A stretch of DNA of 8,385 nt from the NCBI GenBank assembly GCA_964520785.1, contig CAZFQG010000236.1, forward strand, positions 1-8,385, given 5' to 3'. The translations under genes were made by a program, and so were the position numbers. A model generated the notes under the pieces. The model was given only the letters and a program-made list of their open reading frames with translations, did no database searches and was not told the DNA's origin. Shown here piece by piece: positions 1-6,127 of this stretch (position 1 is the stretch's first letter; each line of letters starts with the position of its first letter). Origin of the DNA: CAZFQG01 sp964520785. GTDB taxonomy: Bacteria > Planctomycetota > Planctomycetia > Pirellulales > Thermoguttaceae.

Positions 1-61
1 CAACGGTTTTGGTCAGCCGTGCGAAAACCGCAGATTGTGGCCGCGTTGAGTATACTTTGAA

Positions 62-349
62 ATGGGTCGAACGGAGCTGCTCAGGGCGGCGGGAGGATGT
101 TATAGACGGATGGAGGAGCAAGGGGTATTCGTTGTCGCCGTCAAGGTCGATTGCCAATATCACCGTCCGGCCCGGTATGACGATCTCTTGAAGCTGCATA
201 CCCGAGTGCTGCGGACGACGAGCGTCCGGATCGAGCACGAATACAAGCTATACCGGGAGGAAGAACTGCTCGCCCTCGGGCACACGACGTTGGTGGTCGT
301 CGACCGCGACGGGCATGTCTGCCCGGTGCCGGAGTGGCTGAAGATTTAG
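62..349 (+). CDS. Acyl-CoA thioesterase, 4HBT/YbgC-type hotdog fold, N-terminally truncated (possible pseudogene)
   Basis: The 95 residues from ATG 62 match the middle and end of YbgC/FadM-type acyl-CoA thioesterases, which hydrolyse acyl-CoA thioesters in the cytoplasm. The family-like stretch EMGRTELLRAAG begins at the first residue. It is followed by a QYHRPARYDDLL segment (the hotdog strand after the central helix), an EYKLY strand, GHTTLVVVD and a final PEWLKI. In-frame codons just before the ATG read VYFE, which continues the family pattern, but a TGA at 47-49 closes the frame. The usual N-terminus, with the catalytic Asp (YxxTDxxGxVxHxxY), is therefore absent. No convincing ribosome binding site precedes ATG 62. 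The fold assignment is firm. Whether this is a decayed gene, a frameshift in the assembly or a short expressed protein cannot be decided here. Confidence 0.6.
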   Translation: MGRTELLRAAGGCYRRMEEQGVFVVAVKVDCQYHRPARYDDLLKLHTRVLRTTSVRIEHEYKLYREEELLALGHTTLVVVDRDGHVCPVPEWLKI

Positions 350-503
350 CGGCCGTATTGATTCCATGGAGTTTTAGACTAGTGCTTTCTCCAACATAGG
401 AATTGGAGGTGACGTTTCGGTTTCATCCGAGCGATTGCGATACTTCGACGTGCCGCCAACCCAGACTTTTAGAACTCGTATAGAATTAACTTCCCGAATT
501 CCC

Positions 504-560
504 GGGGGCGATCCCGAATTTCACTCCGCTACGCTGCGTGAAAATCAGGATCGGCCCCCC
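504..560. repeat. 57-base imperfect palindrome (REP-like or hairpin element)
   Basis: The left arm 504-524 pairs with the right arm 538-560 through about 19 base pairs, with two mismatches and one bulged base. The arms run from GGGGGC...GATCC to TTTCAC near the apex. The 13-base apex (TCCGCTACGCTGC) can pair partially as well, leaving a tiny loop. There is no T-run on either side, so a classical intrinsic terminator is not supported. The size and GC-rich imperfect stem resemble dispersed REP-type palindromes. A 9-base word, TCCCGAATT, in the left arm is also repeated just outside it (492-500). Confidence 0.6.
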
Positions 561-643
561 AACTAATTTACGGACAAGTTCTTAGTGTTGACGGAGCACC
601 GGCATGAGCCGCGAGCCCGTCTTCTTCGTCGGTGGTTCTCTGA

Positions 644-659
644 GGGGGTCCGGGGGTCC
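644..659. repeat. Perfect 2 x 8-base tandem repeat
   Basis: GGGGGTCC occurs twice back to back. With only two copies, the repeat may be slippage or chance in GC-rich DNA. No function is apparent. Confidence 0.5.
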
Positions 660-678
660 GAGATGAGAAAAGCGAGGA

Positions 679-707
679 TTGCGGAGGAACCAACGGCGCG
701 GTAAACT
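679..707 (+). promoter_or_regulatory. Weak candidate sigma70-type promoter for aroH
   Basis: A TTGCGG (679-684) and a TAAACT (702-707) are separated by exactly 17 bases and lie about 57 bases upstream of the aroH start. They match consensus at 3 of 6 and 4 of 6 positions, so this is only a candidate. It is placed plausibly to drive the aroH-yjbQ pair. Confidence 0.22.
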
Positions 708-719
708 AGAGCTTTTTGG

Positions 720-738
720 CCCGGGGACGGCGCCCGGG
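720..738 (+). other. GC-rich hairpin in the aroH leader
   Basis: CCCGGG (720-725) and CCCGGG (733-738) can pair across a 7-base loop, giving a 6-bp all-GC stem. If the promoter at 679-707 is real, the stem sits near the 5' end of the aroH mRNA, 25 bases before the start codon. A run of five T lies upstream of the stem rather than after it, so it does not look like a terminator. Confidence 0.3.
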
Positions 739-763
739 AGAGAAGTGTGAACGGGAATCGAAC

Positions 764-1207
764 ATGGCCATGGCATGTCGAGGCGTACGTGGCGCGACCA
801 CGGTGGAGCATAATGAACGCGAGGAGATCCTTGTCGCGACGCGGCAGCTCTTGGCGATTCTCATCCGCGTCAACGGAATCGAACCCGAAGACGTCGCCAG
901 TGCCATCTTCACGACGACACCCGATATCGATGCCGAATTCCCCGCGCTGGCCGCGCGGCAGTTGGGCTGGCTGAACGTGGCGCTCTTGTGCGGGCACGAA
1001 CTGGGGGTGCCGGGCGCACTGCGGAAGTGCATTCGCGTGTTGATTCATTGGAACACCGACAAGCCTGCCAAGGATATACAGCATGTTTACCTGAGAGAAG
1101 CTTCTCGGCTCCGTCCCGATATCCACAGCCTTCCTCCGGTCGACTGGGGCGAGCTGGAGGAGTGGATCGCGGCACATCTGGCGCAGTACGCGAAACCGGC
1201 CCGATAG
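764..1207 (+). CDS. aroH: Monofunctional chorismate mutase, AroH (Bacillus) type
   Basis: The enzyme rearranges chorismate to prephenate, the first committed step to phenylalanine and tyrosine. The 147-residue protein follows the Bacillus subtilis AroH trimeric fold end to end, beginning RGVRGATTVE. Active-site positions recognisable from the B. subtilis enzyme are Arg9 (Bs Arg7), Phe59 (Phe57), Arg65 (Arg63), Cys76 (Cys75), Glu79 (Glu78), Arg91 (Arg90) in KCIRV, and Tyr109 (Tyr108) in HVYL. The LRPD end (Leu116-Arg117) is also kept. The Lys60 equivalent is Leu62. About 28 residues follow LRPD, a longer tail than in B. subtilis. I chose ATG 764 because GGGAA lies 6 bases upstream; ATG 770 is equally close to the family start. 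The in-frame TTG at 716 would add 16 residues foreign to the family. It is probably translated from the same mRNA as the yjbQ-like gene 22 bases downstream. Confidence 0.93.
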   Translation: MAMACRGVRGATTVEHNEREEILVATRQLLAILIRVNGIEPEDVASAIFTTTPDIDAEFPALAARQLGWLNVALLCGHELGVPGALRKCIRVLIHWNTDKPAKDIQHVYLREASRLRPDIHSLPPVDWGELEEWIAAHLAQYAKPAR

Positions 1208-1229
1208 ACGGCGGAAGAGGACGAGAGGA

Positions 1230-1664
1230 ATGATTTGGATTCAGGAAGAGATTCGCCTTCCGGCTTTCGCGGAAGGGTGCCACCCGATCACGCGTCAGGT
1301 ACTCGAGGGCGTTGGGGACCTGTCCCGCGTCCGAATCGGACTGATGCACGTCTTTCTCCAGCATACGTCGGCGTCGCTAACCATCAACGAAAACGCCGAT
1401 CCGGACGTTTCTCACGACCTGAGGCGGGCCGTGGACGCGCTGGCTCCGGCGGATTTCCCGTACCGGCACACGATCGAGGGTCCGGACGACATGCCGGCTC
1501 ATGTGAAGACGTCGCTTCTGGGTTGCTCGCTGAGCATTCCGATCGCCGAAGGCCGCCTCGCCCTGGGTACCTGGCAGGGCATTTTCCTCTGCGAACACCG
1601 CCGCCGGGCGGGTTCGCGGCGATTGGTCGTTACGGTCTGGGGCCAAGGCGCGGTCGGTGATTAG
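1230..1664 (+). CDS. yjbQ: YjbQ/UPF0047 family protein (secondary thiamine-phosphate synthase annotation)
   Basis: The 144-residue protein carries the complete signature of the small one-domain UPF0047 family. HTSASLTINENAD lies at 45-57, YRHTIEG followed by DDMPAHVK at 78-93, and GTWQGIFLCEHR at 113-124. The conserved His and Glu residues of these motifs form the proposed metal/phosphate-binding active site. E. coli YjbQ can weakly replace thiamine-phosphate synthase, which is the origin of the usual name; the physiological role is unsettled. Length is normal for the family and no signal peptide is seen, so it should be cytoplasmic. AAGAGG (1215-1220), 9 bases before ATG 1230, is a good ribosome binding site. 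It lies 22 bases after aroH and is convergent with mutS. Confidence 0.9.
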   Translation: MIWIQEEIRLPAFAEGCHPITRQVLEGVGDLSRVRIGLMHVFLQHTSASLTINENADPDVSHDLRRAVDALAPADFPYRHTIEGPDDMPAHVKTSLLGCSLSIPIAEGRLALGTWQGIFLCEHRRRAGSRRLVVTVWGQGAVGD

Positions 1665-1694
1665 GACGGAATAAGCAACCGTCGCGTCCGTGTC

Positions 1695-1707
1695 GGTGCG
1701 AAGCACC
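1695..1707. terminator. Compact hairpin between convergent genes (candidate bidirectional terminator)
   Basis: GGTGC (1695-1699) and GCACC (1703-1707) form a perfect 5-bp stem around a GAA loop, between the 3' end of the yjbQ-like gene and the mutS stop codon. The core GCGAAGC is known as an unusually stable DNA mini-hairpin. Its position at a convergent junction fits a terminator or barrier, but there is no T-tract on either side, so the functional call is tentative. Confidence 0.3.
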
Positions 1708-4331
1708 TACCGCTTTGCCGATTCCTTTTCCAACTCCTCGCGCCACCGGTGAATTCGCTGGAGCGCTTCCATGGGGGTCAGGTCGTTGACCTCCAACTCG
1801 CGGATTTCGTCCAGCAGCGGATGATCGGCCGGGCCGAAGAGGCTGAGCTGGAAATAGTGGGGACGGCCGGCTTCCGTCTCGGCCGGCTTCACCGACGCGA
1901 TCTTGGCCCTGCCGTCTGGGTCGTGGTGTTCCGCCTCCAGTTGGGCGAGGATATCCTTGGCACGCTCGACGACCTTCTTCGGCACGCCGGCGAGCCGGGC
2001 GACGTGGATGCCGTAACTCTTGTCAGCGGCCCCGTCGACGATCTTGTGGAGGAAGACGACCTCGTCCTGCCACTCGCGGACGGCCACGTTCAGATTGAAC
2101 ACCCCTTCGAGCGACTGCTGCAAGTCCGTCAGCTCGTGATAGTGGGTGGCGAAGAACGTCCGACACTCAACAGCGGAGTTGATGTGTTCGACCACGGCCC
2201 AGGCAAGCGAGATTCCGTCATACGTGCTCGTCCCCCGGCCGATTTCGTCGAGGATGACCAGGCTTCGAGGGGTCGCCGTGTTGAGAATCCGCGCCGTCTC
2301 GGTCATTTCGACCATAAACGTACTCAGCCCTCGAGAGAGTTCATCACTGGCGCCAACCCGCGCGAAAATGCGGTCGGCAATGCCGATCGTAGCCTCCTTC
2401 GCCGGGACGAAGCTCCCCATCTGAGCCATGAGCGTAATCAGGGCGACCTGCCGGATGTACGTGCTCTTGCCGGCCATGTTCGGACCGGTGATCAGGGCGA
2501 TAGTCCCCGGTTCGCCGCCGATTCGGGTGTCGTTTGGTACGAACGTTCCCTCCGGTTCGGTGACGTCGAGGACTGGATGGCGGCCGTCGATAATGGAGAG
2601 AATCCTCTCTTCGGTGATCTCGGGACGGCAATAGCCGCGGCAGCGGGCCAAATCCGCCAGGCCGACGAGGACGTCCAGTTGGGCCAGCGCCGCGGCGGTG
2701 GCCTGAATCCGCTTCCGCTCGGCGGCGACGGCGTCGCGGAGGGCGACGAAAAGGTCGTATTCGAGTTCCTTCGCTTTTTCGTCGGCGGAAAGGACCTGCT
2801 CTTCGTACTCCTTCAGTTCCGGAGTAATGAATCGCTCCGCGTTCTTGAGCGTCTGCTTGCGGATATAGTCTTCCGGAATCCGGTCGCGCTGGGCATTGGT
2901 GATTTCCAGGTAATACCCGAAGACCTTATTGAAGCCGACCTTCAGGTTCGGGATTCCGGTTCGCGCGGTCTCCTTCGCCTGGTACTCGGCGATCCACTGC
3001 TTGCCGCCGCGGGCCAGATCGCGAAGCGAATCGAGTCGTTCGTCGTAGCCGGTCCGGATGAAGCCGCCGTCCCGGCTGGAAAGGGGGCATTCATCGGTCA
3101 GCGCCTTCTCCAGGCGTCCGCATGACTCGCCGCACGGGTCGACCGCCGTGTCCAACGTTCTCAGAAGACCGCTTTCCAGGCCGGCGAGCGGATCCTTGAT
3201 AGCCGGCAGCTCTCGGAGGGTGCGCCCCAGGAAACTCAGGTCTCGCGGACCGGCGCGGCCAGTGGTGACGCGGGCGAGAAGGCGTTCGAGGTCGTACGTT
3301 TTTCGCAAGGCGGCCGAAAGTCGCGAGGCGGCGGCGTCGCGCGCCTTCAGCTCCGCGACGGCATCGAGGCGCCGTTCGATCTCCTCTTGCGCGGTGAGCG
3401 GGTTGGCGATCCAATCCGCCAAGAGCCGCGACCCCATCGCCGTGGCGCAACGATCGATTACCGAAAGGAGCGACCCCTCACGGCGACCGTCGCGGATGGT
3501 CTTGGAAATCTCCAGGCTGCGGCGGCTGGCCTCGTCGATCTCGAGCGTACCCGAGGAACGGTAGGGGATAAGGCGATCGATGTGGTCGAGAGAGGCTTTC
3601 TGCGTCTCGGTGAGGTAGTCTAGAATCGCCCCGGCCGCGCGGATGGCCTGCCGGTCTTCATCGGAATCGGTAAAGCCGAACCCGTCCAGCGCGTTCGTCC
3701 GGAAATGCTTTGCCAGGGCCTCTTCCGCGGAGTTCGCCGCGAACGCCCACTCGGGACGCCGCGTGGTGAGCATCTTTTGGGACAGGTGGTCCGGCAGCTT
3801 ATCCGTATTCTCCAAAAGAAGGCATTCCGCGGGGGCGATTCGGGCAAGCTGATCGTACAGTGCCGCCGAAGCAAAGCCGGCGCCCACGAAACGGCCCGTC
3901 GAGAGGTCCACCCAGGCGACCCCGGCCGGTTCCCCCGGAACGACGGCGGCCAGATAGTTCGGCTCGCGCGGGTCAAGAAGGGCTTCGTCGGTGACCGTAC
4001 CGGGGGTGACGATCCGCGTGACCTCGCGACGGACGAGCCCCTTGGCCTTTTTGGGATCCTCTACCTGTTCGCACACGGCCGCTTTGTACCCCTGCGCGAG
4101 AAGCTTCGCCAGGTATCCATCCAACTGGTGGTGGGGAAAACCGGCCATTGGCGTCGCGTTTTCTCCCTTGTCGCGGCTCGTTAACGACAATCCCAGAACC
4201 TTGGCGGCGGTCTTCGCGTCGTCGTGAAACAGCTCGTAGAAGTCGCCCATGCGAAACAGGAGCAGCGCCCCGGGGCACGCCCGCTTCGCTTCGTCGTATT
4301 GTCGCATCATGGGAGTGGTCGCGGTAGCCAT
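1707..4331 (-). CDS. mutS: DNA mismatch repair protein MutS
   Basis: MutS binds mismatches and small loops in DNA as a dimer and, with ATP, recruits MutL for strand-directed repair. The 874-residue protein is full length. The mismatch-reading Phe-x-Glu motif is FYE at 31-33 (in GDFYELF). Connector, lever and clamp regions span about 130-560. The ABC-type ATPase has Walker A GPNMAGKS (616-623), DELSRGLSTF (663-672), Walker B LVILDE (691-696) leading into GRGTSTYDG (698-706), and ATHYHEL (728-734). A QLSLF pentapeptide (828-832) after a charged linker matches the beta-clamp-binding consensus, and the last 40 residues form the usual C-terminal helical segment. ATG 4331 gives the family-like beginning TPMMRQYDEAK; the ribosome binding site is weak. 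Its start is 61 bases after the fliG stop on the same strand. No mutL is in the window. Confidence 0.98.
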   Translation of the reverse strand: MATATTPMMRQYDEAKRACPGALLLFRMGDFYELFHDDAKTAAKVLGLSLTSRDKGENATPMAGFPHHQLDGYLAKLLAQGYKAAVCEQVEDPKKAKGLVRREVTRIVTPGTVTDEALLDPREPNYLAAVVPGEPAGVAWVDLSTGRFVGAGFASAALYDQLARIAPAECLLLENTDKLPDHLSQKMLTTRRPEWAFAANSAEEALAKHFRTNALDGFGFTDSDEDRQAIRAAGAILDYLTETQKASLDHIDRLIPYRSSGTLEIDEASRRSLEISKTIRDGRREGSLLSVIDRCATAMGSRLLADWIANPLTAQEEIERRLDAVAELKARDAAASRLSAALRKTYDLERLLARVTTGRAGPRDLSFLGRTLRELPAIKDPLAGLESGLLRTLDTAVDPCGESCGRLEKALTDECPLSSRDGGFIRTGYDERLDSLRDLARGGKQWIAEYQAKETARTGIPNLKVGFNKVFGYYLEITNAQRDRIPEDYIRKQTLKNAERFITPELKEYEEQVLSADEKAKELEYDLFVALRDAVAAERKRIQATAAALAQLDVLVGLADLARCRGYCRPEITEERILSIIDGRHPVLDVTEPEGTFVPNDTRIGGEPGTIALITGPNMAGKSTYIRQVALITLMAQMGSFVPAKEATIGIADRIFARVGASDELSRGLSTFMVEMTETARILNTATPRSLVILDEIGRGTSTYDGISLAWAVVEHINSAVECRTFFATHYHELTDLQQSLEGVFNLNVAVREWQDEVVFLHKIVDGAADKSYGIHVARLAGVPKKVVERAKDILAQLEAEHHDPDGRAKIASVKPAETEAGRPHYFQLSLFGPADHPLLDEIRELEVNDLTPMEALQRIHRWREELEKESAKR

Positions 4332-4392
4332 GACGGCATGGTACCACCGGCGCCGATGACGCGAAAGGGGGGCCGAGAAAGTCCCTGCCCGA

Positions 4393-5397
4393 CTACTGCA
4401 CGAACACTTCTTCCTCGTCCGCGCCGCTGAGGATCAGTTCACCGGAGTCTTCCAGGAGGCGGATGATGTCGACGATTTGCTGCTGCATTTGCTCCACGGA
4501 GGAGACTCGGACGGAACCGAGAAACTCCATCTCCTCTTGAAGGAGCTTCGCCCCACGTTTCGACATGTTCCGGAAGATTTTGTCTTTCAACTCGTCCGAG
4601 GCGCCCTTGAGCGCCATCGCCCACTGTGAAGTCTCGACGTTTTTGAGGACGGTTTGGAGATCCTTGTCGTTGAACCGGACGATGTCGTCGAAGACGAACA
4701 TCAAGCGGCGGATTTCTTCGACGAGATCCGGGTCGTCCTGCCCCAGCGTGTCCAGAAGGTTCTTTTCGGTGGTCCGGTCAACCACGTTAAGTATTTCGGC
4801 GACGGACGCGACGCCGCCGGCCTTTTCGAACCGCTGGTTCATCATACTGGCCATCCGCGTCTTCAGCGCCTGTTCCACCTCGCTGATGATCTCCGGGCTG
4901 GTCTGGTCCATATTGGCGATCCGGCGGATTACGGCCAGTTGCTGTTCCGGCTTGAGCCCCTTGAGGACCTCGGAGGCGAGAGATGCCGGGATGTGGGCCA
5001 TTACCAGGGCGATGGTCTGGGGGTGCTCCTCCATGAGGTAGGTCAAGACGTTCTGCGCGTCCAGCTTGTGGAGAAACCCGAATGGAATCGCCTCGATCGA
5101 ATGACGAATGTTGTCAATCGCCGTGGCCGCGTTCTTGCCAAGCGTCTTCTCGAGGAGTTCCTTCGCTACCTGTATGCCCCCCACTTGGCTGATCATCGCG
5201 CTCGGATTGGACTCGGCCAGTTCCCGCAGGGCCTCCTCCTGCTCCACCCCCTGGACCACCCCCAGCTTGGCGATTTCCGTGGTGACGCATTCGACCTCCT
5301 TCGGCGACATCCGGCTCAAGAGGGCGGACGCGTCTTCCTTGGGAAGACTCATCAATACGATGGCCGCCTTGCGAATGTTTCCTTCCGGAGTTCCCAT
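4393..5397 (-). CDS. fliG: Flagellar motor switch protein FliG
   Basis: FliG forms the upper ring of the flagellar C-ring, binds the MS-ring protein FliF through its N-terminus, and meets the stator MotA through its C-terminus to generate torque. The 334-residue length is normal. The N-terminal domain covers about 1-100, the EHPQ motif of the middle domain is 124-127, a GG linker is at 194-195, and the MFVF hinge motif is 233-236. The torque helix carries Lys264, Arg281, Glu288, Glu289 and Arg297, matching the charged positions of E. coli FliG, with the acidic pair as Glu instead of Asp. GAGGA (5408-5404) lies 6 bases before the ATG, a strong ribosome binding site. No fliF, fliH or other flagellar gene is adjacent. 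A CCGATAAT promoter-like element lies upstream. mutS follows after 61 bases, and the two are probably co-transcribed. Confidence 0.97.
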   Translation of the reverse strand: MGTPEGNIRKAAIVLMSLPKEDASALLSRMSPKEVECVTTEIAKLGVVQGVEQEEALRELAESNPSAMISQVGGIQVAKELLEKTLGKNAATAIDNIRHSIEAIPFGFLHKLDAQNVLTYLMEEHPQTIALVMAHIPASLASEVLKGLKPEQQLAVIRRIANMDQTSPEIISEVEQALKTRMASMMNQRFEKAGGVASVAEILNVVDRTTEKNLLDTLGQDDPDLVEEIRRLMFVFDDIVRFNDKDLQTVLKNVETSQWAMALKGASDELKDKIFRNMSKRGAKLLQEEMEFLGSVRVSSVEQMQQQIVDIIRLLEDSGELILSGADEEEVFVQ

Positions 5398-5432
5398 GGA
5401 GTTTCCTCAACGACGCGGATGCACTCGTTTGA

Positions 5433-5449
5433 GAATTATCGGACAATTC
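5433..5449. promoter_or_regulatory. Dyad GAATT-N7-AATTC over the candidate fliG -10 region
   Basis: GAATT (5433-5437) and AATTC (5445-5449) form a perfect 5-bp inverted repeat with a 7-base centre. It overlaps the GATAAT box and so could be an operator for a dimeric regulator. A 5-bp dyad also occurs by chance fairly often. Confidence 0.25.
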
Positions 5450-5465
5450 CGCTCCCTGGCTTCAA
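5435..5465 (-). promoter_or_regulatory. Candidate fliG promoter (GATAAT / CCGATAA box)
   Basis: On the minus strand TTGAAG (5465-5460) is followed 19 bases later by GATAAT (5440-5435), which matches the sigma70 -10 at 5 of 6 positions. Read as TCCGATAA, the same box matches the flagellar sigma28 -10 consensus GCCGATAA at 7 of 8, but a TAAA -35 at the right distance is missing. The box lies 37 bases upstream of the fliG start codon. Confidence 0.35.
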
Positions 5466-5490
5466 CGAATACGGTATTTGGGAAACTTCT

Positions 5491-5505
5491 GCCGGTTCTC
5501 CCGGC
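5491..5505 (-). terminator. Small GC hairpin downstream of the pterin synthase gene
   Basis: GCCGG (5491-5495) and CCGGC (5501-5505) pair around a 5-base loop, 19 bases past the stop codon of the COG0720 gene. No clear T-run follows in the transcribed direction. It could end the upstream transcript before the fliG promoter, but the evidence is weak. Confidence 0.25.
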
Positions 5506-5524
5506 CGTTTAGAGACAGAGCCGG

Positions 5525-6049
5525 TCAGTCAAGTGATATTTCTGACGTTGCTGAAAATCCTGAGCTTTCCGAAAGACGCACCTCAATCGATCGGAGCCCG
5601 GGACAAAGCCGTTTCTCAAGAAGTTCTTCTAATATACATTTGACGAAGTACTCCGCCAGCAGCTCCGTCGTCGTGTTGGCAACCGGAAGCAGATAGCAAT
5701 CATCCGACGGCAAGGTCCACCGCTTCCCCCCGACATGGACCCGTATTTCCGTGGGAGTCCGATCGAGTCCCAGGGCCGAGTTCCGTTCCGCGAGAAGCAC
5801 CTTGTGTTCCAAGGGATCGAGGATCCGGCGCGATTCACGTTCCAGGTCGTGAAAATCCGCGATGAAGTCGTTCTTGTTTAGACTACCGCGGACATCGACG
5901 TGGAGACGATAATCATGCCCATGAAGCGGTTCGGCCTCTCCGGAAGCGGAGATCGCGAAGTGCGCCGCGCTGAACCACAGCGTAGGGGCCTCCACGCGAA
6001 CGGACCGAGGCATTCCGGGGTTCGTGGCTCTGATGGACTCGTGATGCAT
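5525..6049 (-). CDS. COG0720 6-pyruvoyl/6-carboxy-tetrahydropterin synthase family protein lacking the catalytic Cys
   Basis: This tunnel-fold family converts 7,8-dihydroneopterin triphosphate for queuosine (QueD/PTPS-I), biopterin (PTPS-II) or folate (PTPS-III) synthesis. Zinc-binding histidines are His30 in FSAAHF and His43 and His45 in LHGHDY. Other family motifs are ADFHDLE (64-70), LEHKVLL with His82, PVANTTTELLAEY (122-134) and the catalytic Glu161 in VRLSES. Where QueD has CxxxHGH, the Cys position is Ala39, and Glu40 makes ExxHGH instead. A segment of about 30 residues (91-121) before PVANTTTE is longer than in short QueD proteins. QueD activity is therefore doubtful. A PTPS-III-like role in making the folate precursor 6-hydroxymethyl-dihydropterin, or a role in another pterin pathway, fits better. 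ATG 6049 is used; ATG 6013, giving MPRSVRVEAP, is an alternative, and neither has a good ribosome binding site. The gene lies 78 bases after the AsmA-like gene. Confidence 0.88.
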   Translation of the reverse strand: MHHESIRATNPGMPRSVRVEAPTLWFSAAHFAISASGEAEPLHGHDYRLHVDVRGSLNKNDFIADFHDLERESRRILDPLEHKVLLAERNSALGLDRTPTEIRVHVGGKRWTLPSDDCYLLPVANTTTELLAEYFVKCILEELLEKRLCPGLRSIEVRLSESSGFSATSEISLD

Positions 6050-6070
6050 GTCGAGACCGTTTCTTCGGGA

Positions 6071-6089
6071 GAATCGTTGACGGCGATTC
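6071..6089. other. Inverted repeat between the AsmA-like and pterin synthase genes
   Basis: GAATCG (6071-6076) and CGATTC (6084-6089) form a perfect 6-bp stem with a 7-base loop, in the 78-base gap just upstream of the pterin synthase start. No T-run follows on the minus strand. It may be a weak terminator, a leader hairpin or chance. Confidence 0.25.
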
Positions 6090-6127
6090 GGGTGAGGTTG
6101 CGTGTACCGGCGGGCGGGACTACAGGC

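Larger units (their letters stand above)
350..763. other. 414-base gap without a convincing gene
   Basis: No ORF here shows recognisable protein similarity, and the first half (about 350-500) is visibly more AT-rich than the flanking genes. The gap holds a long imperfect palindrome (504-560), a perfect 8-base tandem repeat (644-659), a weak promoter-like pair (679-707) and a GC hairpin (720-738). A TTTTAGA word with a similar following sequence occurs twice, near 372 and 467. A 20-codon ORF (604-666) has a plausible ribosome binding site but no recognisable product. The reading frame of aroH stays open upstream to a TTG at 716, but those residues do not belong to the family. Confidence 0.6.

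Noticed and set aside
479..486. TATAGAAT as a possible -10 promoter box
   Set aside because: No -35-like hexamer occurs at 16-18 bases upstream, and the site leads directly into the palindrome rather than to a gene.
716..763. N-terminal extension of aroH from TTG 716
   Set aside because: The 16 extra residues are Arg/Gly-rich and lie outside the AroH family start. The TTG has no ribosome binding site, and a GC hairpin overlaps it.
753..766. tRNA T-arm-like word (GTTCGATTCCC on the minus strand)
   Set aside because: The flanking bases do not form the T stem, and no acceptor stem, anticodon arm or CCA could be found around it.
563..1177. Minus-strand frame of 204 codons across the gap and aroH
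   Set aside because: Most of it is antisense to the clearly identified aroH, and its Arg/Pro-rich translation resembles no protein.
1749..3125. Open frame of 458 codons on the plus strand
   Set aside because: It lies entirely antisense to mutS, whose motifs are unambiguous. The translation is low in recognisable structure and is typical of an antisense shadow in GC-rich codon usage.
4654..5643. Open frame of 329 codons on the plus strand
   Set aside because: It is antisense to fliG and continues into the end of the pterin synthase gene. It has no family resemblance and no credible ribosome binding site.
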